The translations under genes and the position numbers were made by a program. 24,532 nt of DNA from a virus. Below, one piece after another: positions 7,261 through 15,195 of the stretch. Numbering within the stretch: position 1 is the first letter of the stretch; each line of letters starts with the position of its first letter. The stretch lies in IMG/VR virus record IMGVR_UViG_3300022187_000227, positions 1 to 24,532 of that record; one strand, 5' to 3'. The notes beneath the pieces are model-generated. The model saw only the letters and a list, made by a program, of their open reading frames with translations. It was not told where the DNA came from and did no database searches.

Positions 7261-7920
7261 TTAATAAACCTCTATACCGTATTTATCGGCAATCTCTTTA
7301 TCAACCTCATCCTTTGTCTTGAATCCTTTGACTCTCATCCAAGTTACAAGAGTATAACGATTACCAGAAGTAACAGGTTCTACCATATGTGTATACCATC
7401 TTGATGATGGAAAACAAACAAGAAGTCCTGGTTCTGGTTTAATTTTAATTCTTAAATCTGGAAAAGAAAAATAACCACCTTCAAAGTCATCATTTAAAAA
7501 AAGTACAGTAGATATATCTCTGTCTATTGTCTTCTTCCATACTTGAGTTCCATCAGGATTTGTCCATAAACCTTCTCCATCATTATGAGGTTTATAGTGT
7601 CCTCCTGGACTATAACAAAGTAATTGTGGTTCTTCACTATCTCTTACCTCAAATCCATAGAAAGGATTAATCACATTTTTTACTACATTATCAAGTAAAT
7701 CTTTAACTTGAGGAAAGACTGGAATTAAGTCAGCACACTCTACATCTCTTACTGACTTATCTATTTTTGATTCTCTCTGTCTTGTTTTATCACTTCTTTC
7801 GGCATCAAAAACAGACATTCTCTCTTTATGAGATTGTCTCATATAATCAGTTAAAAACTTTAACCCTTCTGGTGTAACAACTTTAGGTTGAATCAAAACA
7901 TTAGCAAGAATATCATTCAT
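7261..7920 (-). CDS. Prolyl 4-hydroxylase-like 2OG-Fe(II) oxygenase
   Basis: 219 residues with the core domain at about 98-197. The metal and cosubstrate residues are clear: H112-x-D114 (GGHYKPHNDGEG), H178 (RWYTHMVEPV) and R188 (GNRYTLVTW). Between them stand ISTVLFLNDDFEGGYFSF and PEPGLLVCFPSSRWYTH, the usual strand pair of the P4H alpha-subunit-like family. It would use 2-oxoglutarate and O2 to hydroxylate a side chain. A phage fibre is a reasonable target because the gene follows a kelch-like adhesin by 24 nt and precedes the tail-chaperone-like gene by 4 nt, and a collagen-like fibre is encoded in the same region, but that fibre's Gly-Leu-Gln repeats contain few prolines. Host or nucleic-acid targets remain possible. 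Confidence 0.88.
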   Translation of the reverse strand: MNDILANVLIQPKVVTPEGLKFLTDYMRQSHKERMSVFDAERSDKTRQRESKIDKSVRDVECADLIPVFPQVKDLLDNVVKNVINPFYGFEVRDSEEPQLLCYSPGGHYKPHNDGEGLWTNPDGTQVWKKTIDRDISTVLFLNDDFEGGYFSFPDLRIKIKPEPGLLVCFPSSRWYTHMVEPVTSGNRYTLVTWMRVKGFKTKDEVDKEIADKYGIEVY

Positions 7921-7941
7921 AATAGAATAATGTGGATGCTT

Positions 7942-7949
7942 TATTTAGT
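7942..7949 (-). promoter_or_regulatory. Weak late-promoter-like motif overlapping a stop codon
   Basis: ACTAAATA on the minus strand (6 of 8 to TATAAATA) overlaps the TAA of the kelch-like gene and lies 21 nt before the ATG of the hydroxylase gene. The same motif occurs at 12383-12390 after the mini-kelch gene. It could instead simply be the conserved 3' end of the kelch cassette. Confidence 0.25.
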
Positions 7950-9672
7950 TTGAGTTTACAACCTCTGCTATTGTATTTAATGCACTAGGTGAACCAAAAT
8001 CAGGAACACTTGTTAGTGTTTCATCGGAAAAATTAAGTCTAAAAATAGTGCAATAATTAGTTCCTGCAGTAAAATATCCACCATAATTACTTGATAACCC
8101 ACCATGTCTATATTTTATAGATGGTAAATTATTTGCAGAATCAGATACAGTATCATTAGAGAAATCTAATCTACAAATATTACATCTATACAAAAGTGGT
8201 GGACTATTATAACCACCACCAAAGTATCCATAAGAATTATTTCCAACTGCTTTTATCCATCCAGAACTAAAAGTCATATCATTTCCTGGAGCATTTATAG
8301 TTTCTGTAGAAAAATCAAGTCTTCTGATAGAACAATAATATGAAGGAGATGGAAAAACATAACCACCACCAAAATAACCATAAGAATTATTTGAAATTGA
8401 TGCTCCTCTATATCTATTTTCTGATAAATTTTTTCCAGGAAGGCTTACAGTTTCACTAGAAAATTCAAGTCTTACAATTGTACAATTGTTAGGACCACCA
8501 GCAAAATATCCATAAGAATTACTGAACAAATTTCCCATAGTATTATTGGATGTTGGCAAATTATTTTGGGAATTATTTGCAGTTTCGTTAGAGAAATCAA
8601 ATCTTGTAATTACGTTAGACGGATTTCCTCCAGCATAATATCCATAAAAATTATTAGAAACTGCTGCAAGATATGCTGATGGTGTATGTACTTTAGCGGG
8701 TATTGAACTAGAACTTTCTGTGGAAAAATCATATCTATACATGTCGGAATTTAGAGTGCTTCCATACCTACCATTGAGATAACCATAAGTCTTAAATCCT
8801 TTGGCACGATAAAATGATTTGCCTCCAGAGACTGCTGCTGCATAAGAATTAGGTGTTAATAAATTTTTTCCGGGTTCACTTACAGTTTCGCTTGAAAAAT
8901 CAAGTCTTTGAATTAGGTTAGTATATGAATATCCACCAGCATAATAACCATAAGAACTACTTGAGGTTGCTGCTAAAGAATCTCTTGCTGTTGGTAAATT
9001 ATTTCCAGGTTCACTTACAGTTTCACTAAAAAAATCAATTTTTCTAATTAGGTTGGTAGGAGATGGTATCCAACCACCACCAAAGTAACCATAAGAATTA
9101 CTTGAGGTTGCTGTAGATCGAGATGTTATTGTTGGTAAATTCTTTCCAGGATCACTTACAGTTTCATTGGAGAAATCAAGTCTCGTAATTGTGCTAATCG
9201 TATTTGTGCCATTATATCCACCAGCATAATAACCATAAGAACTACTTGAAACTGCCGCTAAATTAGATCTTGCTGTTGTTAAATTATTTCCGGGATTACT
9301 TAAAGTTTCATTAGAGAAATCAAGTCTATCAACTGTACTATAATATGATGGTGGTCCATTACGTCCACCACCAATGTAACCATAAGAACTAATTGAGGTT
9401 GCTGCAAGTTCAGATTTTTCTGTTGTTAGATTATTTCCAGGGTCGCTTACAACTTCATTAGAAAAATCAAGTCTTGTGATTGTATTGATTTGTGCTAGTG
9501 GATCTACACCACCAACAAAATAACCATAAGAACTACTTGAAACTGCCGCTAAACTAGATCTTACTGTTGGTAAATTATTTCCTGGATTACTTACAGTTTC
9601 ATTGGAGAAATCAAGTCTTGATATTACATTATTCTTTGTTGGTGGTGGTAGTCCGCCACCATAATAACCATA
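7945..9672 (-). repeat. Twelve in-frame kelch-like blades (6+6), array B
   Basis: The unit is about 130-150 bp. The first six units (about 8840-9672) are conserved at DNA level, including near-identical stretches encoding SYGYFGGG and RLDFSNET. The inter-propeller linker lies at about 8783-8843; its core (8783-8811) differs from the paralogue's (14303-14331) at one base of 29. The last six units (7945 to about 8790) keep the protein pattern but have drifted in DNA. Confidence 0.85.
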
Positions 9673-9774
9673 AGTAGCACCTTCTGGCCAACTTTCAAAG
9701 TTATTATTATCTACATTTTCTACTTGTTTATCATAAATCGAATTTAATCCAAATACATCTCCGACTACTGCCAT
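7945..9774 (-). CDS. Kelch-like 12-blade repeat protein B, probable tail-fibre adhesin
   Basis: 609 residues. After a 34-residue N-terminal region with NNNFESWPEGAT there are twelve repeats of about 40-50 residues, each opening with a YGYFGGG-type strand (the double glycine of kelch blades) and continuing R(L)DFSNETVSDPGNNLPT. Blades 1-6 are near-copies; a segment with SFYRAKGFKT follows blade 6; blades 7-12 are diverged and often carry a Cys in a C-x-I-x-R motif. This is best read as two six-bladed beta-propellers joined by a short linker. Similar YGYFGGG repeat proteins are common among marine phages and are thought to be host-binding structural proteins; binding is inference. There is no signal peptide or catalytic motif. 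The gene follows the 279-aa structural gene by 6 nt and has a close paralogue at 13456-15291. Confidence 0.85.
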   Translation of the reverse strand: MAVVGDVFGLNSIYDKQVENVDNNNFESWPEGATYGYYGGGLPPPTKNNVISRLDFSNETVSNPGNNLPTVRSSLAAVSSSSYGYFVGGVDPLAQINTITRLDFSNEVVSDPGNNLTTEKSELAATSISSYGYIGGGRNGPPSYYSTVDRLDFSNETLSNPGNNLTTARSNLAAVSSSSYGYYAGGYNGTNTISTITRLDFSNETVSDPGKNLPTITSRSTATSSNSYGYFGGGWIPSPTNLIRKIDFFSETVSEPGNNLPTARDSLAATSSSSYGYYAGGYSYTNLIQRLDFSSETVSEPGKNLLTPNSYAAAVSGGKSFYRAKGFKTYGYLNGRYGSTLNSDMYRYDFSTESSSSIPAKVHTPSAYLAAVSNNFYGYYAGGNPSNVITRFDFSNETANNSQNNLPTSNNTMGNLFSNSYGYFAGGPNNCTIVRLEFSSETVSLPGKNLSENRYRGASISNNSYGYFGGGYVFPSPSYYCSIRRLDFSTETINAPGNDMTFSSGWIKAVGNNSYGYFGGGYNSPPLLYRCNICRLDFSNDTVSDSANNLPSIKYRHGGLSSNYGGYFTAGTNYCTIFRLNFSDETLTSVPDFGSPSALNTIAEVVNSN

Positions 9775-9780
9775 TGATTT

Positions 9781-10620
9781 TTACTCTACTTTAAGGTCCG
9801 GATTAAATAATGATTGTGGAATTTGCTTTTGTTCTTGCTCTTCAACACCGCGAATAAGTTGTTGATCCATTCCAGTAATTTCTTCAATGCCTGCAGAAAC
9901 TGCTTGCTGAAGATTATTCAAGAAGTCCATAGGATTGTTTGGATCGCCAAAACTACCTTTGATGCGATTGACATCATCAGTCAATACTGTAGGAGCACTT
10001 GCACGACGCATAGAGCGAATATTACCAGCATTCACGCCTGTTCTTGCGGCAAGTAAATCATCAAGAGATTGATTAGCAAGACGACGTTCCCAGTAATTTG
10101 GTTGATCTTCATTATATTGATCTCTTGAAACTAATTTACCACCATTCAATTCAATCAAACGATTAATCAATTTATCAAAACATTCAAGTTCTTCTACTGC
10201 TGCTTTAAATCCACGATTCAAACCTTCAAGCATACGGTGAAAATGAAACTCATCGATATCATACCAACATAGTTGTTCACCACCTTCACGAGTTTTCCAC
10301 CAAATTGGTTGAGTCTTATCCTTCCCGTCCCACTTATAATGAAATTCTCTTGCCGATCTCTTTGCTTCAATGACTTGTTGTAGAAGACCTTCCGCTACAC
10401 TTCTACGATTGATAAGTGCTGCCTTAAATGCTGATGGAATCGTAAAGTTGTCATGAATAATAAATTTTTCAATCTGAAAATCTGAACGACCTTGTGCTAG
10501 TTCCGTTTCACTTTCTTCCCAACGAGTTGCCTCTTGAAGAACCTTAAGCATAAATTCATTATTATCATCTAAAACTTCTTTAGATGTTGCAAGTGCAATT
10601 GCTTCATAATTGTTAGACAT
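9781..10620 (-). CDS. Conserved virion-associated protein of unknown function
   Basis: 279 residues, mainly charged and helical: EVLDDNNEFMLKVLQEATRWEESETELAQG at the start, a long helix around RRSVAEGLLQQVIEAKRSAREFHYKW (72-97), a Trp-rich patch IWWKTREGGEQLCWYDIDEFHFHRM, then further helices and a Gln/Glu-rich tail. No enzyme motif, membrane segment or signal peptide is visible. I think it belongs to a protein family found beside tail-fibre genes in T4-like cyanophages, but cannot give a role; a structural or assembly protein is the most economical idea. Its DNA looks richer in G+C than the neighbouring kelch and glycosyltransferase genes, suggesting a conserved, non-recent gene. A good late promoter motif lies 32 nt before its ATG. 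Confidence 0.75.
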   Translation of the reverse strand: MSNNYEAIALATSKEVLDDNNEFMLKVLQEATRWEESETELAQGRSDFQIEKFIIHDNFTIPSAFKAALINRRSVAEGLLQQVIEAKRSAREFHYKWDGKDKTQPIWWKTREGGEQLCWYDIDEFHFHRMLEGLNRGFKAAVEELECFDKLINRLIELNGGKLVSRDQYNEDQPNYWERRLANQSLDDLLAARTGVNAGNIRSMRRASAPTVLTDDVNRIKGSFGDPNNPMDFLNNLQQAVSAGIEEITGMDQQLIRGVEEQEQKQIPQSLFNPDLKVE

Positions 10621-10651
10621 ACTTATCCAATTAAACTAATAGTGTTGTTTG

Positions 10652-10659
10652 TATTTATG
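10652..10659 (-). promoter_or_regulatory. T4-like late promoter candidate
   Basis: CATAAATA on the minus strand matches TATAAATA at 7 of 8 positions, including the whole ATAAATA core. It lies 31 nt before the ATG of the 279-aa structural gene and overlaps the stop codon of the glycosyltransferase gene upstream, so it would let the structural gene and kelch-like gene B be expressed without the genes further upstream. Confidence 0.5.
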
Positions 10660-12361
10660 GTGCAAATCTTTGTGTTACTGCAAGAGATAATCTTTTATCC
10701 GCAACTTCCTTTCCCCATTTTTTACAAAAATGTTTATATAATTGTTCGGTTCTTGAATCCTTTTCTTCGGTTGTTTCATAATCCAAAGATCTATGAGAAA
10801 AATGAAGTAGATATGACTGAAGATTAAACTTTGTTTCATATTTAAATTGCTCAGATCTCAATGTATAATCTATGTCTTCACCACCACCTTTTCCAAATTC
10901 TTCATCAAATAATCCAACCTTTGAACTGACTTCATGTGGAATATAAAAACAGTAAAATGCTTTGATCAAGTTTGGTGCTATATTTGGTATGTTTGACGTA
11001 ATTTGAGAGGCAATTTGATTGAGGGATTCTTCTTTTCCAACAAATTCTTCAAGTTCCATTTCATTTTTTATCCAATCACCATTTAGATGTTGATTACATA
11101 ATGGAATTGAAATTGAATTTAAGTCGCCCAAATTTTGATTCCAGTTTTTTGTAAAGACAATATCATTACTCAATCCAACAAAATCTACACCATCCATAAT
11201 TGCTTGCTTAAGAATGAAATTCATATTTTCAGCAAAAGATTTTGGAGAAACATTTGAGATTACTGTAATATTTTCATAGTCCTTAGTAAATGATTTATCA
11301 TTATCAATCAAGAAAAACTTGTCTTGTTTTCTAAAAATGCTATTTCTGAAAAATGTGTCTAATGCAAGATGTGTATATTTTTGAGAACACTTCATGTCCA
11401 CCATACAATAATATCTCGGTCTTTCTTGTTCTTCTTTTGAAAAACCTTGTATTAAATTTTTCCAGACTGCTGCAATCTTTTTCCAGTCATAAGTTTCTTT
11501 TGTGATTTGAGAAAGTTCTTTTGTTGCAGCATAAAATGTCTGAGGTTCTTTATCGAAGAAATCAAAACATCTTGAAAGTTCTTGTGCAAATTCATTCACA
11601 AACTTTGGAGATGGTTCCCAACCAACTGGAGTATTCTTTCCAACCATAGGAATATACTTACCACGATTGAATGAGACCTCTCTCAGTGCTCCTATATCGC
11701 TTGTAATTGGATAGCATCCGCATACCATTGCCTCTGCCATAGATACACAGAATGTCTCCTCCCAGACGTTAGGGTGCACAAAGAATGCAGCATCTTGTAC
11801 GTGAGGAAGAAGTTGTTCTCGGTCAATACAAGGAGAATACTCTACACCAGGAAGAGACTTCAGTTCTTCAATTGCCTCTAAGTGTTCTGGTATTTTGAAG
11901 TGTTGTTCATATTCTTCTCCGTAAAGATTATGGGAAGAGAATACTTTTAACTTTGCATCTGGATGATTTTTAATGACTTGTTTCCAGATTTTTGGAAGTG
12001 GTGCAATGCCCTTGTGTGGTCCAGAAAAGTAAATTGCTGTCTTAGATTTTGGTGATTTGAGATGAAAAATATCTGCAACACCATTTGGAATGACTACAAT
12101 CTTTTCTGCAGGTGCTCGGTTATATTTGATATATTGTTCTGCTTCCCAGTTTGATACACAGACAATTAAATCAATCTGCGATACAAGTTCGGGAAGTCTT
12201 AATAGTTGTGGTTGGTCACAATTGTCATGTGCCCACAGAATTTTATATTTCTTATTTGATTGTGCTAAGACTTCAATACTTCTTGAAACTTCAACATTAT
12301 TTGGAAAAGAATAATATTGATTGAGATAATAAAAAGAACTTTCAGTTGCTCCAGATTTCAT
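10655..12361 (-). CDS. Fused glycosyltransferase: GT4-type domain plus GT2-like domain, N-terminus apparently clipped
   Basis: 568 residues from the ATG at 12361. Residues 1-310 are a GT-B glycosyltransferase of the GT4 type: IVVIPNGV at 88-95, YFSGPHKG at 111-118 and HPNVWEETFCVSMAEAM at 196-212 with the E-x7-E pair (E202, E210) that binds the nucleotide-sugar. Residues about 315-540 look like a GT2 (GT-A) domain with FLIDNDKSF at 350-358, LSNDIVF at 397-403 and GGGEDIDYTLR at 492-502. The protein begins at MKSGATESSFYYL, which is normally preceded in GT4 enzymes by a first beta strand; that strand seems partly present upstream but out of reach of a start codon. The gene lies 24 nt after the one-blade kelch relic. 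It probably adds two sugars to one glycan. Confidence 0.85.
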   Translation of the reverse strand: MKSGATESSFYYLNQYYSFPNNVEVSRSIEVLAQSNKKYKILWAHDNCDQPQLLRLPELVSQIDLIVCVSNWEAEQYIKYNRAPAEKIVVIPNGVADIFHLKSPKSKTAIYFSGPHKGIAPLPKIWKQVIKNHPDAKLKVFSSHNLYGEEYEQHFKIPEHLEAIEELKSLPGVEYSPCIDREQLLPHVQDAAFFVHPNVWEETFCVSMAEAMVCGCYPITSDIGALREVSFNRGKYIPMVGKNTPVGWEPSPKFVNEFAQELSRCFDFFDKEPQTFYAATKELSQITKETYDWKKIAAVWKNLIQGFSKEEQERPRYYCMVDMKCSQKYTHLALDTFFRNSIFRKQDKFFLIDNDKSFTKDYENITVISNVSPKSFAENMNFILKQAIMDGVDFVGLSNDIVFTKNWNQNLGDLNSISIPLCNQHLNGDWIKNEMELEEFVGKEESLNQIASQITSNIPNIAPNLIKAFYCFYIPHEVSSKVGLFDEEFGKGGGEDIDYTLRSEQFKYETKFNLQSYLLHFSHRSLDYETTEEKDSRTEQLYKHFCKKWGKEVADKRLSLAVTQRFAP

Positions 12362-12382
12362 ATCATAATGATGTAGATAACT

Positions 12383-12390
12383 TATTTAGT
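12383..12390 (-). promoter_or_regulatory. Weak late-promoter-like motif at the mini-kelch stop
   Basis: ACTAAATA on the minus strand (6 of 8 to TATAAATA) overlaps the TAA of the 77-residue kelch-like gene, 21 nt before the glycosyltransferase ATG. It matches the motif at 7942-7949, which also follows a kelch-like gene. Confidence 0.25.
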
Positions 12391-12619
12391 TTGTAACTGC
12401 TGCTAACTGCGTTATTCCTGTTGGTAAATTATTTCCAGGAGTACTAAAACTATCATTGGAGAAATCAAGTCTTATAATAATAGAAAAATATGAAGGTACG
12501 TTACTTCCTCCGCCAGCAATATATCCATAAGTAGCACCTTCTGGCCAACTTTCAAAGTTATTATCAGTTACGTTTTGAACCTGTAGTTTTTTGACTTCTT
12601 GTAGAGAAAATACTGCCAT
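12386..12619 (-). CDS. One-blade kelch-like mini-protein, collapsed copy of the large repeat genes
   Basis: 77 residues. It has the complete N-terminal region of the two large kelch-like proteins (DNNFESWPEGATYGY), then a single blade (YGYIAGGG, IIRLDFSNDSFSTPGNNLPT) and stops at GITQLAAVTN, which resembles the last residues of the 611-residue paralogue (DVGVTN). The coding DNA shares a 34-bp identical stretch (12531-12564) with both large genes. Its ATG overlaps the sulfotransferase stop by 1 nt (TGATG), so it is still placed to be translated. It looks like a full-length gene from which eleven blades were lost by recombination between repeats. It could still be an N-terminal anchoring domain with a lone blade, or simply a relic. 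Confidence 0.7.
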   Translation of the reverse strand: MAVFSLQEVKKLQVQNVTDNNFESWPEGATYGYIAGGGSNVPSYFSIIIRLDFSNDSFSTPGNNLPTGITQLAAVTN

Positions 12620-13446
12620 CAGAGTCCAAAAATAGAATATCTTTGAGTTCTCTTTTTCCAGAACTCCATATGATTATATTTATTGATTACATACTCACTT
12701 AAGAACTTTGAATTATCACGATGTATTTTTTCTACCTTATTTCTTACGGTATGCATATTTTCTAACTTATAAACCTCATCATTCTCATCAAATTTTGGTT
12801 TTATATTCTCAAAAGTATGAGTAAATCTTGGAAGTTCTAAGAAATCATAAATCTTATTCAATTCCTGTTGTGGATTATTTACTAGATTATCGTAATCAAC
12901 TAACAACAAATACTTATTGTTCCCTTTATGAAATGCTTCTGTAAGTGCATGATAGGACATTCCAATAATACCTTGAGGAGACATTAGATAATCAGCACGA
13001 TTATCATTACTGATTTCTATATTGTTTTTAATAAGTCCTTCATCAATAAAAGAAGTTGTTTTGGAATGGTAAATGAGATTTAAAAATGAAGATATAATGT
13101 CTTGTATGTCTCTGACTGGACAAATAATCTTTGGTTCTGGAGTGATGTAATCTTGAATATGTTGTATTTGATTGACCCAACCTCTAGATTTATCAATAAT
13201 AGTATTTTGTGGAGTATTGAAGTAATAATTATGAGGTATAGATGATAATACTTTATGAGCACATTCTGGTTTTGGGTGTGCTTTGTATTGTTCAGAATTA
13301 TATAAAAGATACTCTTCAGTATAATGTATTGTATCCAAAAGTGGTGAGTTTGTAGATGCGTGTATTTCTGGATTTTGATTGAGTAGTGCTGTTAATAAAG
13401 TTGAACCTGATCTTGGAAGACCAGACATAAAATAAAAAGATTTCAT
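12619..13446 (-). CDS. Sulfotransferase family protein
   Basis: 275 residues, typical of PAPS-dependent sulfotransferases. The 5'-phosphosulfate-binding loop is GLPRSGSTLL at residues 9-18 and the 3'-phosphate-binding region is CPVRDIQDIISSFLN at 109-123. It would move a sulfuryl group from PAPS to a hydroxyl or amine, most probably on a sugar given the glycosyltransferases on both sides. It lies between the kelch-like genes A (9 nt upstream) and mini (1-nt overlap downstream), as if part of an adhesin-plus-modifier set. There is no signal or membrane segment, so it acts in the cytoplasm. Whether its target is a tail-fibre glycan or host lipopolysaccharide cannot be read from the sequence. 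Confidence 0.87.
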   Translation of the reverse strand: MKSFYFMSGLPRSGSTLLTALLNQNPEIHASTNSPLLDTIHYTEEYLLYNSEQYKAHPKPECAHKVLSSIPHNYYFNTPQNTIIDKSRGWVNQIQHIQDYITPEPKIICPVRDIQDIISSFLNLIYHSKTTSFIDEGLIKNNIEISNDNRADYLMSPQGIIGMSYHALTEAFHKGNNKYLLLVDYDNLVNNPQQELNKIYDFLELPRFTHTFENIKPKFDENDEVYKLENMHTVRNKVEKIHRDNSKFLSEYVINKYNHMEFWKKRTQRYSIFGL

Positions 13447-13455
13447 AATTTAATT

Positions 13456-15195
13456 TCAGTTTGTAACTCCCACATCATTACCAATAGTTACAGGTACCTT
13501 ATTTGCACTATTAGTTGTAACTCCAGTAGAAAAATTTAATCTAAGTATATTACTTGATGCTGTTGGCGTAGATCCACCAACAATATATCCATAATAATCA
13601 CTCGATAATGAAGCTGAAGATGAGGTATTAACTGGTAGATTATTCGCTGGATTACTAACAGTTTCTGTAGAAAATGGAAATTTATATACCGTGTTAATAT
13701 ATGGAAAAGAACCTCCACATATATATCCTTCAGAATTATTCTGAACCGCTGCGCGACCATCACATGTTGTTGGTGATACTGTACCAATTACTGAAGTAGT
13801 TTCACTCACAAAATCAAGTCTAGTCATAGTTGTAAACCAATCATCTCCTGGAGCATCATAATAATATCCACCCATAAAATAACCATATGAATTAGTAGAA
13901 AAATTTTGTCTATATCTACCTTTAAAAGGTAAATTTTTTCCAGTATCGGTTATAACTTCATTAGAAAAATCCATTCTAGTTATGTCACTATATTCTTGAC
14001 TTCCTGGATACTGTCCACCACAAAAATAACCATAGTTATTGTTCATGACATTTTGAGATGAAAAAGATGCAATACCTAATAAACGTTTTTGGGAATCAGT
14101 CGCAGTTTCGTTAGAGAAATCAAATCTTACTATTGTAGAAATAGTGCTTGGTCCAGGAGTAAGTCCACCAGTAAAATATCCATAATTATTATTAAATACA
14201 AATCCACACCAGGTTGCACCTGTTGGATTAGATGCAGTTATAAATTGAGAAGATTCACTAGATAAATCAAATCTAATGTAAGATGTTTTCGTGTGTATGT
14301 ATCCATAAGTCTTATATCCTTTGGCACGATAGACTGAAGCACCACCAGAGACTGCCGCCATATTAGATCTTGTTGTTGGTAAATTATTTCCTGGATCACT
14401 TATAGTTTCATTCGTAAAATCAAGTCTTGTGATGGTGTTAATATTAAATGGTGGAGAATAACCGCCACCAAAGTAACTATAAGAATCACTTGAAGTTGCC
14501 GATAATCCAGATCTTATCGTTGGAAAATTATTTCCTGGATCACTTACAGTTTCATTGGAAAAATCAAGTCTTGTGATGGTGCAAGTAATAGGTGGTGAAA
14601 CTGGAGGAGTATAACCGCCACCAAAATAACCATATGAGTTACTTGATGTTCCTGAAGATTTAGATCTTTCTGTTGGTAAATTATTTCCAGGATCACTTAA
14701 AGTTTCATTTGAAAAATCAAGTCTCCATATTACACAAGAACTGGTTCCACCAGCATAATATCCATAAGAATTACTGGATAGACTTCCTAAAAGAGTTATT
14801 CCCGTTGGAAAATTATTTCCTGGATCACTTACAGTTTCATTGGAAAAATCAAGTCTTGTGATGGTGTTAAGACTTGGTGGAGTACCTGGAAGATCACCAC
14901 CACCAAAATAACCATAAGAACTGCTTGAGGTTGCTGCTAAATTTGTTGTTGCTGTTGGTAAATTATTACCTGGATCACTTACGATTTCATTTGTAAAATC
15001 AAGTCTTGTTATGGTGTTAGTGTATGTTGGAGATCCACCACCAAAATAACCATAAGAACTACTTGAAGTTGCTCCCATCAAAGATCTTGCTGATGGTAAA
15101 TTATTTCCAGGATCACTTACGGTTTCATTCACAAAATCAAGTCTTGTTATGGTGTTAATGTATGGTGGAGAAAAACCACCACCATAATAACCACG
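13456..15195 (-). repeat. Twelve in-frame kelch-like blades (6+6), array A
   Basis: The unit is about 130-150 bp. Units 1-6 (about 14360-15195) repeat DNA segments for SYGYFGGG, TRLDF and NNLPT with few changes; the linker with YRAKGYKT lies at about 14303-14360; units 7-12 are diverged. A 53-bp stretch just 5' of the first unit (15197-15249) is identical to 9674-9726 in the other large kelch gene. Confidence 0.85.

Noticed and set aside
13536-13787. Alternative minus-strand frame inside the kelch-like gene A
   Set aside because: The translation (QHHQ- and I/L-rich) is a shifted reading of the repeat DNA; the main frame carries the conserved blades.
14400-15195. Regularly spaced near-identical DNA segments resembling a repeat-spacer array
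   Set aside because: The spacing (about 130-150 bp) and repeats are in frame and encode kelch-like blades; there is no short palindromic repeat with unique 30-40-bp spacers and no cas genes.
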